Origin: Polaromonas eurypsychrophila
GTDB taxonomy: Bacteria > Pseudomonadota > Gammaproteobacteria > Burkholderiales > Burkholderiaceae_C
Direction: 5' to 3'
Length of the DNA stretch: 64,000 nt
NCBI RefSeq assembly: GCF_014641715.1
Contig: NZ_BMIG01000001.1
Coordinates: 458,333-522,332 of the forward strand
Shown here piece after piece: positions 1 through 7,976 of the stretch; position 1 is the first letter of the stretch; each line of letters opens with the position of its first letter. A program made the translations under genes and the position numbers. The notes beneath the pieces are model-generated. The model saw only the letters and a program-made list of their open reading frames with translations. It was not told the DNA's origin and made no database searches.

Positions 1-303
1 GACCACATCCTTGCCGGTGCGGTCCAGCAGGTTGGCTTGCGGGCTGACCAGCACCCAGCCGTAGGGGCCGGTGGCGGTGGGCTTGCATTCGTAATTGAGG
101 ATGCCGGTGGCGCGGGTTTCGAGCACGACCTGGTGGCCGGCCGGCACCATCACAGCTTGTGGCAGGCGGTCCTGGCTGTACATTTTGGGCAGCGGTGGCG
201 CGCTGGAGCAAGCAGCCATGATCAGCGCGGTGCCACCGATCATCAGGGTGGTGCAGAGCAGACTTTTGCCAGCGGTGCGGAATTGGGTGTTGGTGCTTTT
301 CAT
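1..303 (-). CDS. DUF3455-family lipoprotein, C-terminus cut off by the window edge
   Basis: An open frame runs from an ATG at 301-303 to the window edge without a stop, giving 101 residues. The N-terminus has a hydrophobic stretch ending in a lipobox (IMAAC, Cys about residue 32), so the product is probably an outer-membrane or periplasmic lipoprotein. The mature part aligns with the next gene: a Met-Tyr-Ser-Gln or Thr-Tyr-Ser-Gln start, then VPAG, a Leu-Glu-Thr segment, and a Tyr-x-Cys segment. The two are therefore tandem paralogues. The family has no assigned biochemical function that I know of. Confidence 0.75.
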   Translation of the reverse strand, partial: MKSTNTQFRTAGKSLLCTTLMIGGTALIMAACSSAPPLPKMYSQDRLPQAVMVPAGHQVVLETRATGILNYECKPTATGPYGWVLVSPQANLLDRTGKDVV

Positions 304-440
304 CTGGATTCCCCGGTTTGTTTTTACTTATTGCCAGTAGAGCCGGGAATGATGTAAGTGCATGTAGGACGCTTGGTCGGCAGACTGCAAGGCAAGAGCG
401 CTTTCCAGATGCACCTCTGCAGTGCACCCGGAAGCAGGCG

Positions 441-476
441 CAAAAAAGCCCACAGGGCGCACGCGGCCTGTGGGCT
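441..476 (-). terminator. Rho-independent terminator of the DUF3455 gene
   Basis: A perfect 10-bp inverted repeat, AGCCCACAGG (447-456) and CCTGTGGGCT (467-476), has a 10-nt loop. Read on the minus strand it is followed directly by a run of six T. It lies about 85 bp downstream of the stop of the minus-strand gene at 560-1111. The rest of 304-559 holds no gene that I can see. Confidence 0.8.
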
Positions 477-559
477 AAAACCAGCTCCGCCTAACTTCAG
501 AGCTGGTCGCTCACCATCTGGACAGAAAGCGAGCTTCCCGAGAGCAGATCAACCTGGCC

Positions 560-1111
560 TTACATGGCCTTGTAGAAGATGTAGTCGGCCTGGTATTTGA
601 CGATTTGTTTGGCATTCAGGTTGCCGGCAGCGCATGGCATGGCCGGGGCGACGCCGCCGCGGGTGTCCACGCGCTGGATGAAGGTCACGCCCTGCATGGC
701 GCCGGAGCCCATGGCGGGGTTGCCCTTGACGAGTTGCAGCGGGATGCTGCCGGCCATGCTGGCGTTGGGCGCAACAGCGACTTGCACGGCGGTCAGCTTG
801 GAGCCGTCCATGGCTTCCCAGGTGGCCGGTGGGCCGTAATATTTGCCGACTTGCTTGCCGCTGCGGTCATTGAGCTTGGCGTCGGGGCCGACAAACACCC
901 ATTCGAACTGGCCTGCCATGTCTTTCTTGGCGCTGCACTGATAAGTGATCTCGCCGACGCCCACGGTTTCCAGGGCAACTTTGTTGCCGGCGGGCACTTG
1001 CACGGCTGCGGGCAGCGCGGCCTGGGAGTAGGTTGGCATCATTGGGGACATGCTGCCGCAGGCGGTGATCAGCGAAACGGCGGCGGTAGCGATGGCGGTG
1101 CGGATCATCAT
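560..1111 (-). CDS. DUF3455-family lipoprotein, complete copy
   Basis: The 183-residue protein has a short signal peptide ending in a lipobox (LITAC, Cys18), followed by a DUF3455-type domain with Tyr-x-Cys near residue 58, WEAMDGS near residue 100 and a C-terminal MPCAAG segment. It is a tandem paralogue of the truncated gene at the window edge. An AGGAG ribosome site lies 8 nt before the ATG, and a strong terminator follows the stop, so it is probably a single-gene transcript. Its function is unknown. Proteins of this family appear as small exported or cell-surface proteins. The 219 bp upstream (1112-1330) contain no other gene. Confidence 0.8.
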   Translation of the reverse strand: MMIRTAIATAAVSLITACGSMSPMMPTYSQAALPAAVQVPAGNKVALETVGVGEITYQCSAKKDMAGQFEWVFVGPDAKLNDRSGKQVGKYYGPPATWEAMDGSKLTAVQVAVAPNASMAGSIPLQLVKGNPAMGSGAMQGVTFIQRVDTRGGVAPAMPCAAGNLNAKQIVKYQADYIFYKAM

Positions 1112-1330
1112 TTGGTAACTCCTGGTTAAGTGAGAGGTGAGCTGGCGGGTGCCAGTTTGTTGTCAGCTCCTCTGCACGACCGTTTTGACCTGGCCATGCA
1201 TGGCTCCCTGAAAAGTTTACGCAAGCGGATGGACGCTGGATTCAGACCGGGACAAAAAAGTGCAAAAAGTCCCGTGGACGACCTGAGGCGGCGGCTGGGA
1301 CGGCTGGTGTGACAGGCCGGTGTGACCGCC

Positions 1331-1942
1331 TCACTGCCCGAAGCGCGGGCCGTTTTTGAGGAACTCGAATTCCAGCGCCGAGTTGGCGCGTCCCAGCGCA
1401 CTGTTTCGATAGGGAAAGCGGCCCAGGCGGGCGATGATGTCGCGGTGTTGCTCGGCAAAACGCAAGCTGCTGGCCAGTGTGACACGCAGGTCTTGAGGCA
1501 CCGCGTCGGCCATTTCGCGAAAGCAGCGCACGCCTTCTTCCTGCAGCATCAGGTCTTCCGCGTGCATCAGCGGCATACACAAAAACATGCGGCCCACCCA
1601 GGGTAGTTGCGCATCCATGCTCTGCGCCAAAGCGTCTGTCACCAGGGACTGGGCGCGCTCGTCGCCGGCGAAGGCCTGGGCCTTGCCGCGATACATATTG
1701 CGCGGAAACTGGTCGAGCAGGATCACCAGCGCCAGGCGGTCCAGTGGCTGGCCCTCCCAGTCGGTCAGGCCACCGCCCAGCGCTTGCGTGACTGGTGTCC
1801 CAAAGCGGTCGGCAATCTGCTGGTCCAGCTCTGTCGTACCGCCAAACCACTGCCTGCCCATGTCGCGGCTGGGCCACCCGGAGGCGAAATTTTCACCGAG
1901 CCAGAAGTCGAGGACGGACGCAGGCGTGACGGAATCAGGCAT
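1331..1942 (-). CDS. DUF924 family protein
   Basis: The 203-residue protein matches the DUF924 family in length and in its landmarks: VLDFWLGE at the N-terminus, a W-F segment near residue 32, LILLDQFPRNMYRG-like sequence near residue 73, MPLMHAED near residue 125, and a C-terminal GRFPYRN segment. The family is widespread in proteobacteria and predicted to be an alpha-helical cytosolic protein. I know of no established role. It lies 22 bp downstream in transcription of the LytTR regulator gene, so it may be the last gene of that operon. Confidence 0.85.
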   Translation of the reverse strand: MPDSVTPASVLDFWLGENFASGWPSRDMGRQWFGGTTELDQQIADRFGTPVTQALGGGLTDWEGQPLDRLALVILLDQFPRNMYRGKAQAFAGDERAQSLVTDALAQSMDAQLPWVGRMFLCMPLMHAEDLMLQEEGVRCFREMADAVPQDLRVTLASSLRFAEQHRDIIARLGRFPYRNSALGRANSALEFEFLKNGPRFGQ

Positions 1943-1964
1943 GGCGGCAGTCGGAACAGGGCGC

Positions 1965-2801
1965 TTACATCGCCCGGAACTGCTGACTGTACAACCGGCT
2001 TACCGCCAGCCTCTCGGGCCGGCCGCGCAGAGTCAGCGACAGCTTGCCGGCTTCGTCGCGTTGCACGCTGTCGATGGTCTGGGCCTGCACCACCGTGCCG
2101 CGGTGGATCTGCCAGAACAGCTGCGCATCGAGCTGAGGCAGCAGCTCCTTGAGCGGCATGCGTATCAGGTACTCGTGGCTGGCGGTCAGCACGCGGATGT
2201 ACTTGTCGGCAGCCTCGAAATACACCACGTCGGCAACCGGCACCATGCGAATGCTGCTGCCCGCACTGACCTGAATCAGCTTGAGCGGGCTGGCGGCCGG
2301 CGTCTGGCCAGCGGCCAGCAGATGGCGCAACTGGCCCAGCGCCTGGTCCAGGGCGGGGTTCCAGGTGGCGCTGTCATGTGCGCCTGAATTCACGGCTGCC
2401 TGCGCCCGTGCTGCAAGGGCTGACTGCACTTTTGACACTGTTTTTTGCAAGCGAGCCGGCTGCACGGGTTTGAGCAGGTAGTCGACCGCCTGGGTTTCAA
2501 ACGCCTGCACCGCGTACTGGTCGTAGGCCGTGACGAACACCAGCGCGGGAAAGGCGCTGCTGGTCGGCCATTCGTCGGCCAGTTCGGCCGCAGCCTCCAG
2601 CCCGCCCAGGCCGGGCATGCGGATGTCAAAGAACAACACGTCGGGCCGCAGCGCCAGCGCCTGCGCCACAGCGGATGCACCGTCACCCACACTGGCCAGC
2701 ACGCGCAACCCGGGCCAGGCGCGCGCCAGCTCGGCCTGCAGCGCCTGGGCCAGCAGTGGTTCGTCTTCGGCAATCAGGGCTGTGGCTGGAAGATGACTCA
2801 T
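1965..2801 (-). CDS. LytTR-family response regulator
   Basis: The 278-residue two-domain regulator has an N-terminal receiver domain (about residues 8-125): acidic EDE pocket near residue 12, phospho-acceptor Asp in FFDIRMP near residue 59, VTAYD, and the LLKP lysine. A C-terminal LytTR DNA-binding domain follows (about residues 175-278, with IRMVPVADVVYFEA and the IHRG motif). The start codon overlaps the stop of the kinase gene by four bases (2798-2801), so the two are translationally coupled partners. LytTR regulators usually bind paired direct repeats upstream of targets. I could not identify a target site. Candidate targets are the membrane-protein genes in the same operon. Confidence 0.93.
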   Translation of the reverse strand: MSHLPATALIAEDEPLLAQALQAELARAWPGLRVLASVGDGASAVAQALALRPDVLFFDIRMPGLGGLEAAAELADEWPTSSAFPALVFVTAYDQYAVQAFETQAVDYLLKPVQPARLQKTVSKVQSALAARAQAAVNSGAHDSATWNPALDQALGQLRHLLAAGQTPAASPLKLIQVSAGSSIRMVPVADVVYFEAADKYIRVLTASHEYLIRMPLKELLPQLDAQLFWQIHRGTVVQAQTIDSVQRDEAGKLSLTLRGRPERLAVSRLYSQQFRAM

Positions 2802-3889
2802 ATTTTTAAGGAAAATCGGGCTGTAGCCCTTGCCCCGCCTGCGCTAACAGCTACTAATTCTATAGCGACCGAGGCGCCGTAGGTGCTGGCCAAGCGTTCG
2901 CGCACCTGGGCCATGCCGAAGCCGGTGCCGTCGGGGGCGCCAGCCAGCCCGACGCCGTTGTCGATGACATCCAGCACCAGCGCGTCGCCTTCACGGCGCG
3001 CGCTGACGGCGATGTGCCCGCCTTCGATCTTGGGCTCCAGCCCATGTTTGATGCTGTTTTCCACCAGTGGCTGAAGCAGCAGCGTGGGCACGGGGCAGTG
3101 GGCCAGCGCTTCGGGCAGGTCCAGCGCATATGACAGGCGCGGGCCCATGCGGATGGCCATCAGCGCCAGGTAATCGCGTACGCGGTCAAACTCGGCTTGC
3201 AGCGTATGTGTGGGCGCCAGCGATGCGCCTAGCGTGGCACGCAGATAGGCAATCATGTGGTCCAGCATGACCTGGGCGCGTTGCGGGTCGTTGCCGATCA
3301 GCGCGCGCAGGTTGGCCAGGGTGTTGAACAGCATGTGTGGCTCAAGCTGGGTTTCCAGCAGCTTGAGTCGCGCTTCGCTGGCATGCTGGCGCGCTTCGGT
3401 CATCTTGCGCTGCAGGTAGGCGCTCTTGTTGACCGCGTAGAAGTAAAAGCTGCCAACCATGCCGGCGATCGCGGTGATCAGGATGGAGCTGCGAAGCTGG
3501 GCCGGGTCCTGTTGGCCGGCGCCGGGCGGGTACCAGCCGTAGTATTGGCACAGCGTGTCCGCGATCCGGGTGCCGAGCACATAACCCAGCACAATACCGC
3601 CGAGCACCAGGGCCAGGCCGGCCCAACCCTGTGGCCAGCCAGTTTCTGCACTTGAGGGAAAGAGATCACGCCCCAGGTCAATCACGGCCCAGGTGATGGT
3701 GGCAATGAACAGGGAATACACCAGCGGCGGGCCATAGGGCTTGTCCGGCATGAAGGCGTACTGGAGCGTGGCAATGCCCAGCGCAAAGGCGATCACCTGC
3801 AGCAGATGGCGCAGCTTGGCGATCCAGTTGATCTGCATCACGGGCCGTTCGATGGCTTCGGGGCTGCGGGGCAAGGTCATGCGGATCAT
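2798..3889 (-). CDS. LytS/YehU-type sensor histidine kinase
   Basis: The sensor partner of the LytTR regulator has about 363 residues from the chosen ATG at 3887-3889. ATG at 3878-3880 is also possible. The N-terminus holds about four transmembrane segments. A His_kinase domain with the phospho-acceptor His in QLEPHMLFNTL follows, then an HATPase domain with N-box LVENSIKHGLEP and G-box DNGVGL...GTGFGM. An open frame continues upstream into the hydrolase gene, but that part is not kinase-like. The last 20 or so residues (after STYGAS) are encoded by a copy of dispersed repeat family A and do not look like the normal end of this kinase family. Confidence 0.88.
   Translation of the reverse strand: MIRMTLPRSPEAIERPVMQINWIAKLRHLLQVIAFALGIATLQYAFMPDKPYGPPLVYSLFIATITWAVIDLGRDLFPSSAETGWPQGWAGLALVLGGIVLGYVLGTRIADTLCQYYGWYPPGAGQQDPAQLRSSILITAIAGMVGSFYFYAVNKSAYLQRKMTEARQHASEARLKLLETQLEPHMLFNTLANLRALIGNDPQRAQVMLDHMIAYLRATLGASLAPTHTLQAEFDRVRDYLALMAIRMGPRLSYALDLPEALAHCPVPTLLLQPLVENSIKHGLEPKIEGGHIAVSARREGDALVLDVIDNGVGLAGAPDGTGFGMAQVRERLASTYGASVAIELVAVSAGGARATARFSLKI
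2818..2877 (-). repeat. Dispersed repeat family A, copy in the 3' end of the kinase gene
   Basis: Read on the minus strand, this stretch has the family A layout: GCTATAGAATTAGTAGCTG, then a GCGCAGGCGGGGCAAGGGCT core, and an ending in CCCGATTT. It differs from the cleaner copies at several positions, so it is an old copy. It is translated as the C-terminus of the kinase (VAIELVAVSAGG... to ...ARFSL), in a different frame from the copies in mutS and the trmJ-type gene. Confidence 0.6.
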
Positions 3890-3902
3890 TCTAGGGCGGC
3901 AG

Positions 3903-4928
3903 CTACGGCAACAGGTGCTTGCGCATGAAGGCGGTGATCTGGCGGTCCACCGCCGGCAGCGCGCTGCGGTCGAAGCCGGGCGGGTCCAGCAGCAGGTCCT
4001 GGGCCAGAGGCGACAAGACATCGGCCGGCGGCGGCGGAGACAGCAAGGCGCCGTGTCCGCCGTTCGGCAGGTCGGCCACAAGTTCACAGGCTTTGCAGGC
4101 CTGCAGCACGCGGTCGCTGTGAAAACGCGGCAGCAGCCATTTGTCCTGCCGGGCCGTGACCAGTCCCAGCGGTACGGGCGGCGCGGCCAGGGAGTCCATG
4201 TCGAAGTCGGCGGCCAGCGGCACACCCGCCACCACCGCACGGATGCGGGGATCGGTGTGAACCAGCCAGGTGGCATCGCTGAATTTCTGCCGGATCACGG
4301 CCAGCGCCACGGTTTTCTTCAGACCGTCAAACACGCCGCCGGTCAGCCGCGTGATCAGCCCGACGCAGGTCTGAAAGTCTTCCGCGATGTTCGCACCGCA
4401 ATGGCTGGCGAACTGGGCCGGCGACCAGCGCCCGCCGGCCAGGCTCAAGGCGGTGTGGCCGCCGGCCGACATGCCGTACATGCCCACCTTGTCCAGCGCC
4501 AGCAGTAGCGCAAAACGCGGGTCGCGCGCTACCGTGTCAATGGCGCGTGACACCTCGGCGGGTCGCAGCTTCCAGCTGTCGGGTCCGGGGCTGGACGGAT
4601 CTTTGTGGTTGTCGCCACGGTGCCGAGGCAGCGCAACCACAAAGCCGTCATCGACCAGCGTGCGCGCCAGGTTGGTAAAAGTCCAGGGCGAGCCGCCCGA
4701 GCCGTGCGAAATGACAACCAGCCGGCCGTTGCCGCGCACCGGCGGACCTTGCAGGTCCAGTTGCAGGGAAAATGGGCCTTTCTGGATGCGCTGGCCTTCG
4801 CCGAGGGTGGGGTAGAAGACGGTGACGGGACCGTCGGCCTGCAGGCCCGGCAGTTCGGTGAAACCCATGCCGGCCTGGGCATAGGCGGCGGCGAGAGACA
4901 GCAGGCCGGTGATGAAGTAGTTGCGCAT
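3903..4928 (-). CDS. Secreted alpha/beta hydrolase (dienelactone hydrolase / PAF-acetylhydrolase-like)
   Basis: The 341-residue protein has a signal peptide (first 19 or so residues, ending AQA). Its alpha/beta-hydrolase fold shows HGSGGSPWTF (oxyanion region, about residue 70) and the nucleophile elbow GMSAGGH near residue 155. A late His in NGGHGA near residue 292 probably completes the triad. Proteins of this type hydrolyse esters such as lipids or small lactones, and the substrate here cannot be told. It is exported and lies upstream of the sensor kinase with only about 13 bp between them, so it is probably co-transcribed with the two-component system. Confidence 0.82.
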   Translation of the reverse strand: MRNYFITGLLSLAAAYAQAGMGFTELPGLQADGPVTVFYPTLGEGQRIQKGPFSLQLDLQGPPVRGNGRLVVISHGSGGSPWTFTNLARTLVDDGFVVALPRHRGDNHKDPSSPGPDSWKLRPAEVSRAIDTVARDPRFALLLALDKVGMYGMSAGGHTALSLAGGRWSPAQFASHCGANIAEDFQTCVGLITRLTGGVFDGLKKTVALAVIRQKFSDATWLVHTDPRIRAVVAGVPLAADFDMDSLAAPPVPLGLVTARQDKWLLPRFHSDRVLQACKACELVADLPNGGHGALLSPPPPADVLSPLAQDLLLDPPGFDRSALPAVDRQITAFMRKHLLP

Positions 4929-4943
4929 GGGGTGTTCCTGTAA

Positions 4944-5249
4944 TTACCAGGGATCGCGCTGCAGCGTGAGGCGTTCGCGCTCTTGCTCCACCAGGCGCTC
5001 GTGTATGCCGGCGCCACCGGTGATCAGAAACACCACGGCGCCGTGCACCGCCAGGCCGATGCCCCAGCCGAGCAGCGGGAAGACGGCCCAGTGGCGTCCG
5101 CTGGCAAGCGACAGCGCGACCAGCAGCAGGTTGACCCCCAGGTAAACCGAGGCATGGATGTACCAGCCGAGTTTGGCGCCGGCGCGTTTGCGTGCCAGTC
5201 GTTCTAGGCCGGTGTCGACCAGGGCGGTGGAGACGTGCAATGCGTTCAT
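4944..5249 (-). CDS. 2TM domain-containing membrane protein
   Basis: The 101-residue protein has an amphipathic N-terminus, then two hydrophobic segments: about residues 30-48 (GWYIHASVYLGVNLLLVALSL) and residues 57-80 (WAVFPLLGWGIGLAVHGAVVFL). This matches the small 2TM (pfam 2TM) family, which is often found with LytTR regulators or histidine kinases. The C-terminus is charged (QERERLTLQRDPW). It is 15 bp upstream of the hydrolase gene and 11 bp downstream of the next membrane protein, so these genes form one operon. Function unknown. Confidence 0.85.
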   Translation of the reverse strand: MNALHVSTALVDTGLERLARKRAGAKLGWYIHASVYLGVNLLLVALSLASGRHWAVFPLLGWGIGLAVHGAVVFLITGGAGIHERLVEQERERLTLQRDPW

Positions 5250-5260
5250 GGTGTTTCCTT

Positions 5261-5830
5261 TCAGGTCTTGAGGAGCGGAGATGAAGATGCAGGGGTGGCG
5301 GGCTTCAGGGCCAGGCGCCAGAGGCGGGCGCTGCGTCCGGCAAAGGCGCCGCTGAACAGGCCGTACAACGCGCCGATGAGCAATGTGTACTGGCCGTCGC
5401 GCGCCAATTGCGGCTGCATGGCGAGGTCGACACCGACGGTGTACCTGGTCAGGAAGATGCCCACGATCAGCGCCAGCGGCAACCAGCTGCCGGGCACGGT
5501 GAAGCTGCGCGAAGCCGCGTCATACCGTGTGCCCGCAGGCGGCGACTGCGGAGCGATCAGGCACAGCGTGGCCGCTGCGCTGGCCAGCCAGGCCAGCACC
5601 ACGAAGCCGAACAGCGGCGAGCCGCCAAAAGCCGAGACCGTGCCCCAGAGAGAGAGGCCGGTCATGGCCACGGGCATCAGCGTCATAGGCAGCGCGCTGA
5701 CGCTGCGTGTGTGCAACTGGCTCAGGCCCAGCGCGAGCAGGGTGGCAAGCAGGCCCCAGACCCAGACCGGGGTGTTTTTCAGGACCGGCACCAGGGCCTG
5801 GAGGTGTTGCAAAAGCAGCGGGATCAGCAT
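5261..5830 (-). CDS. Integral membrane protein (DUF6622-like)
   Basis: The 189-residue protein has about five predicted membrane segments: near residues 22-39, 48-66, 74-93, 113-130 and 144-160. It lacks catalytic motifs that I recognise. It resembles small membrane proteins annotated as DUF6622. It sits in the middle of a row of minus-strand membrane-protein genes ending in the LytTR two-component pair. A role in the membrane function sensed by that pair is an inference from position only. Confidence 0.75.
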   Translation of the reverse strand: MLIPLLLQHLQALVPVLKNTPVWVWGLLATLLALGLSQLHTRSVSALPMTLMPVAMTGLSLWGTVSAFGGSPLFGFVVLAWLASAAATLCLIAPQSPPAGTRYDAASRSFTVPGSWLPLALIVGIFLTRYTVGVDLAMQPQLARDGQYTLLIGALYGLFSGAFAGRSARLWRLALKPATPASSSPLLKT

Positions 5831-5872
5831 GGTGTTCTCCGTGTTGAAAGTAAAAGGATGGGGAAGGGCGCG

Positions 5873-6283
5873 TCAGATCAGGCCCTGGCTGCCCCACAGC
5901 AGCTTGCCGAGGTAGCGACTGGGTAACAGCGCGAGGCTGCCGGCGACCAGGCAGGCACCGATGTACAGGCCCTGCATGGTCAGGCGGTGACCGCGGATGT
6001 TGCCCCGCGCCAGAAACCAGAAGGCCAGCGCCAGCATGCCGACCACCACGGGAATGAGAAGGTGGATGGGGGTGTAACCGTTGATGTTGGGCAGCTTGAA
6101 GTCGCGGATGAACAGCGCTGATACGGCTGCTGCCAGCATCAGCGTGACCCAGGCGTAACCGAAGGCGCGGTGCAGGCGCGGTCGCTGGTCGCGTGCGCGG
6201 CGAGCCCACAGCGCAACCGGGCCCAGCACCGTGGCACTGGTAACGGCACTGAGGTGAACCGCGATAACGGGGGACATGTCCAC
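5873..6283 (-). CDS. DUF2306-type membrane protein
   Basis: The 136-residue protein has four hydrophobic segments and the typical DUF2306 layout. Histidines in the first helix (IAVHLSAV) and in [12 protein letters not shown], a [14 protein letters not shown] segment, and [13 protein letters not shown] suggest a small haem- or quinone-associated four-helix membrane domain. No biochemical role is established. It is the first gene of the minus-strand membrane-protein row. The 186 bp upstream (6284-6469) separate it from the divergent uppP gene and must hold both promoters. Confidence 0.8.
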   Translation of the reverse strand: MDMSPVIAVHLSAVTSATVLGPVALWARRARDQRPRLHRAFGYAWVTLMLAAAVSALFIRDFKLPNINGYTPIHLLIPVVVGMLALAFWFLARGNIRGHRLTMQGLYIGACLVAGSLALLPSRYLGKLLWGSQGLI

Positions 6284-6469
6284 GGGAGTCTCCTTGGAGG
6301 GGGTGGATCGGACTTTGCCGAAAGGCAGCCCTCGTCGCCAGTGGCTTGCGACGAAGTGCGGACGGCGCGGCGCGAAATGCAGCCGGGCGGCGTGAACGGA
6401 TCCCCGTCAAGGGGCTGCTGGCGCCTGAGGCCCGGCGGCGATAATCATGCCTTATCTTCTGGAGCGTGC

Positions 6470-7303
6470 GTGGACATCACATTGCTGATCAAGGCGGCCG
6501 TCATGGGCATCGTCGAGGGGCTGACCGAGTTTTTGCCGATTTCTTCCACTGGCCACCTGATCCTCGCCGGCGCGCTGCTCGGTTTTGACGACGCCAAGGC
6601 CAAGGTCTTCGACATCGCGATCCAGACTGGCGCCATCTTTGCGGTGATTCTGGTCTACTGGCAGAAGATTCGCGATACGCTGGTGGCACTGCCCACCGAC
6701 AAACAGGCGCAGCAGTTTGCGCTCAATGTGTTCGTGGCCTTTGTGCCGGCCGTCATTCTGGGGCTGCTCTTCGGCAAAGCCATCAAGGCCAACCTGTTCA
6801 CGCCGGTGGTGGTGGCCAGCACCTTCATCATCGGCGGTTTCATCATTTTGTGGGCCGAGCGGCGCCAGCAGAACAACCCCGCCGCGGCGCGTATTCAAGA
6901 AGTGGAAGCCATGACTTTGATGGACGCGCTCAAGGTCGGCCTGGTGCAGTGCCTGGCCATGATTCCCGGCACCAGCCGCAGCGGCGCGACCATCATTGGC
7001 GGCATGTTGCTGGGCCTGTCGCGCAAGGCTGCGACGGACTTTTCGTTTTACCTGGCGATACCGACGCTGATAGGCGCGGGGGTCTACAGCCTGTACAAGG
7101 ATCGCGCGCTGCTGTCGCTGGCCGACGTGCCGATGTTTGCTGTCGGCCTGCTGTTTTCATTCATCAGCGCCTGGCTCTGCATACGCTGGCTGCTGCGCTA
7201 CATCGCCACCCACAGCTTTGTGCCTTTTGCCTGGTACCGCATCGTATTCGGCATCGTGGTGCTGGTGACGGCGCAGATGGGCTGGGTTCGCTGGGCCGAT
7301 TGA
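6470..7303 (+). CDS. uppP: Undecaprenyl-diphosphatase UppP (BacA)
   Basis: This inner-membrane phosphatase converts undecaprenyl diphosphate to the monophosphate lipid carrier for peptidoglycan and other envelope polymers. Its loss or gain affects bacitracin sensitivity. The chosen GTG start at 6470 (protein begins [17 protein letters not shown]) has GGAG 7 nt upstream and gives 277 residues, the normal length. A longer open frame exists upstream but is not family-like. Both signature motifs are present: [14 protein letters not shown] near residue 16 and [13 protein letters not shown] near residue 165, with about eight membrane helices. It appears monocistronic. Confidence 0.95.
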   Translation: MDITLLIKAAVMGIVEGLTEFLPISSTGHLILAGALLGFDDAKAKVFDIAIQTGAIFAVILVYWQKIRDTLVALPTDKQAQQFALNVFVAFVPAVILGLLFGKAIKANLFTPVVVASTFIIGGFIILWAERRQQNNPAAARIQEVEAMTLMDALKVGLVQCLAMIPGTSRSGATIIGGMLLGLSRKAATDFSFYLAIPTLIGAGVYSLYKDRALLSLADVPMFAVGLLFSFISAWLCIRWLLRYIATHSFVPFAWYRIVFGIVVLVTAQMGWVRWAD

Positions 7304-7344
7304 GTTTTCCGTTCGTCGTGGCCCGGGGGGTGAGCTCCTGGCCT

Positions 7345-7373
7345 GTCATCCCGGACTTGATCCGGGATCCATG
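7345..7373 (+). repeat. Short palindromic repeat family C (single arm)
   Basis: GTCATCCCGGA-cttga-TCCGGGATCC forms a near-perfect hairpin. The same unit recurs at 8859-8912, 50055-50142, 52565-52651 and 61266-61369. Here it lies just after uppP and could also act as a terminator stem. A family D unit (CCGTTCGGGCTGAG...GTCGAAGCC) follows at 7403-7428. Confidence 0.7.
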
Positions 7374-7402
7374 TTGGATAACTCGCACAGCTTGGTTCAC
7401 CA

Positions 7403-7428
7403 CCGTTCGGGCTGAGTGTGTCGAAGCC
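7403..7428 (+). repeat. Short repeat family D (single arm)
   Basis: CCGTTCGGGCTGAG followed by tgtgtcgaagcc matches one arm of the longer inverted pair at 59985-60048 between coxD and coxE. It is a short intergenic repeat of a type found in many proteobacterial genomes. Confidence 0.6.
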
Positions 7429-7454
7429 GCCTCTTGCCTCGACGTTTCAGGCTT

Positions 7455-7860
7455 TGCCAACAAGCCGGGGGTTGCCCGGCGGCAACTCACTTTCTTTTTG
7501 CGTGGCCAAAAAGAAAGTAAGCAAAGAAAAAGGCGATCCGATGGTCTGGGTCCCCTGCGCTGCGCTTCGGGGCAATCTACGGTGCTCTGTAAAAGCGGGG
7601 TCTCGCTAGCACTCTCCCGGTTCAGACAATCGCGAGCCCTGATCCGCTTTGACCTGCGCTCCTCGGCCCAGCCCGACGGGTGGAGAAGAAAACCAATACC
7701 TGAGAAAAATCCGGAGTTTTTGAAGCGCAAAGCGCTTCAAGGACGGGAATCCCAACAGACCGTCACGTTTGCACGCGAGCGCAGCGCACGCGGCCAAATG
7801 AAGTCCCCCTCCATCGCCCAGCGGGGCGAGGGAGGGGCTAGGGGTGGGAGTGGGGAGTTG
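7455..7860 (+). repeat. About 405-bp dispersed repeat family E, copy 1
   Basis: This non-coding segment matches 45794-46201 over its whole length in the same orientation. Anchor blocks are gccgggggttgcccggcggc at the start, a hairpin ACTTTCTTTTT-gcgtggcc-AAAAAGAAAGT near 7490-7519, GGGTCCCCTGCGCTGCGCTT, CTCCTCGGCCCAGCCCGACG, and TCCCCCTCCATCGCCCAGCG near the end. Open frames on both strands inside it are chance frames. Both copies lie between convergent genes. I see no transposase and no terminal inverted repeats. Confidence 0.8.
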
Positions 7861-7976
7861 GAACTACTGTCGAGAACGGACTGTAGGCGCAGCGTGATGC
7901 ATGAAAACATCTCGCCAACGCCGCAACTCAATGCGCATGGCTTGCGAGTCAAGCCCGCAATGACAATCCGGCGGGC

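Larger units (their letters stand above)
7304..7976. other. 673-bp intergenic region filled with repeats
   Basis: Between the convergent uppP and hydrolase genes no credible gene is present. The space is taken by a family C arm (7345-7373), a family D arm (7403-7428), the long family E repeat (7455-7860) and another family C-like unit read on the minus strand (about 7938-7963, GTCATTGCGGGCTTGACTCGC). Several open frames cross the region, but they are repeat sequence without ribosome sites or family resemblance. Confidence 0.75.

Noticed and set aside
3010..3070. GGGCTCCAGCCCATG inside the kinase gene, resembling the family A core, encoding HGLEP
   Set aside because: HGLEP here is the conserved N-box of histidine kinases (LVENSIKHGLEP). 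It is expected from the family and the flanking bases do not match the repeat.
7418..7797. Open frames on both strands in 7.4-7.8 kb
   Set aside because: They are repeat family E sequence. The same frames with changed ends appear at 45.8-46.2 kb, with no ribosome sites or family resemblance.
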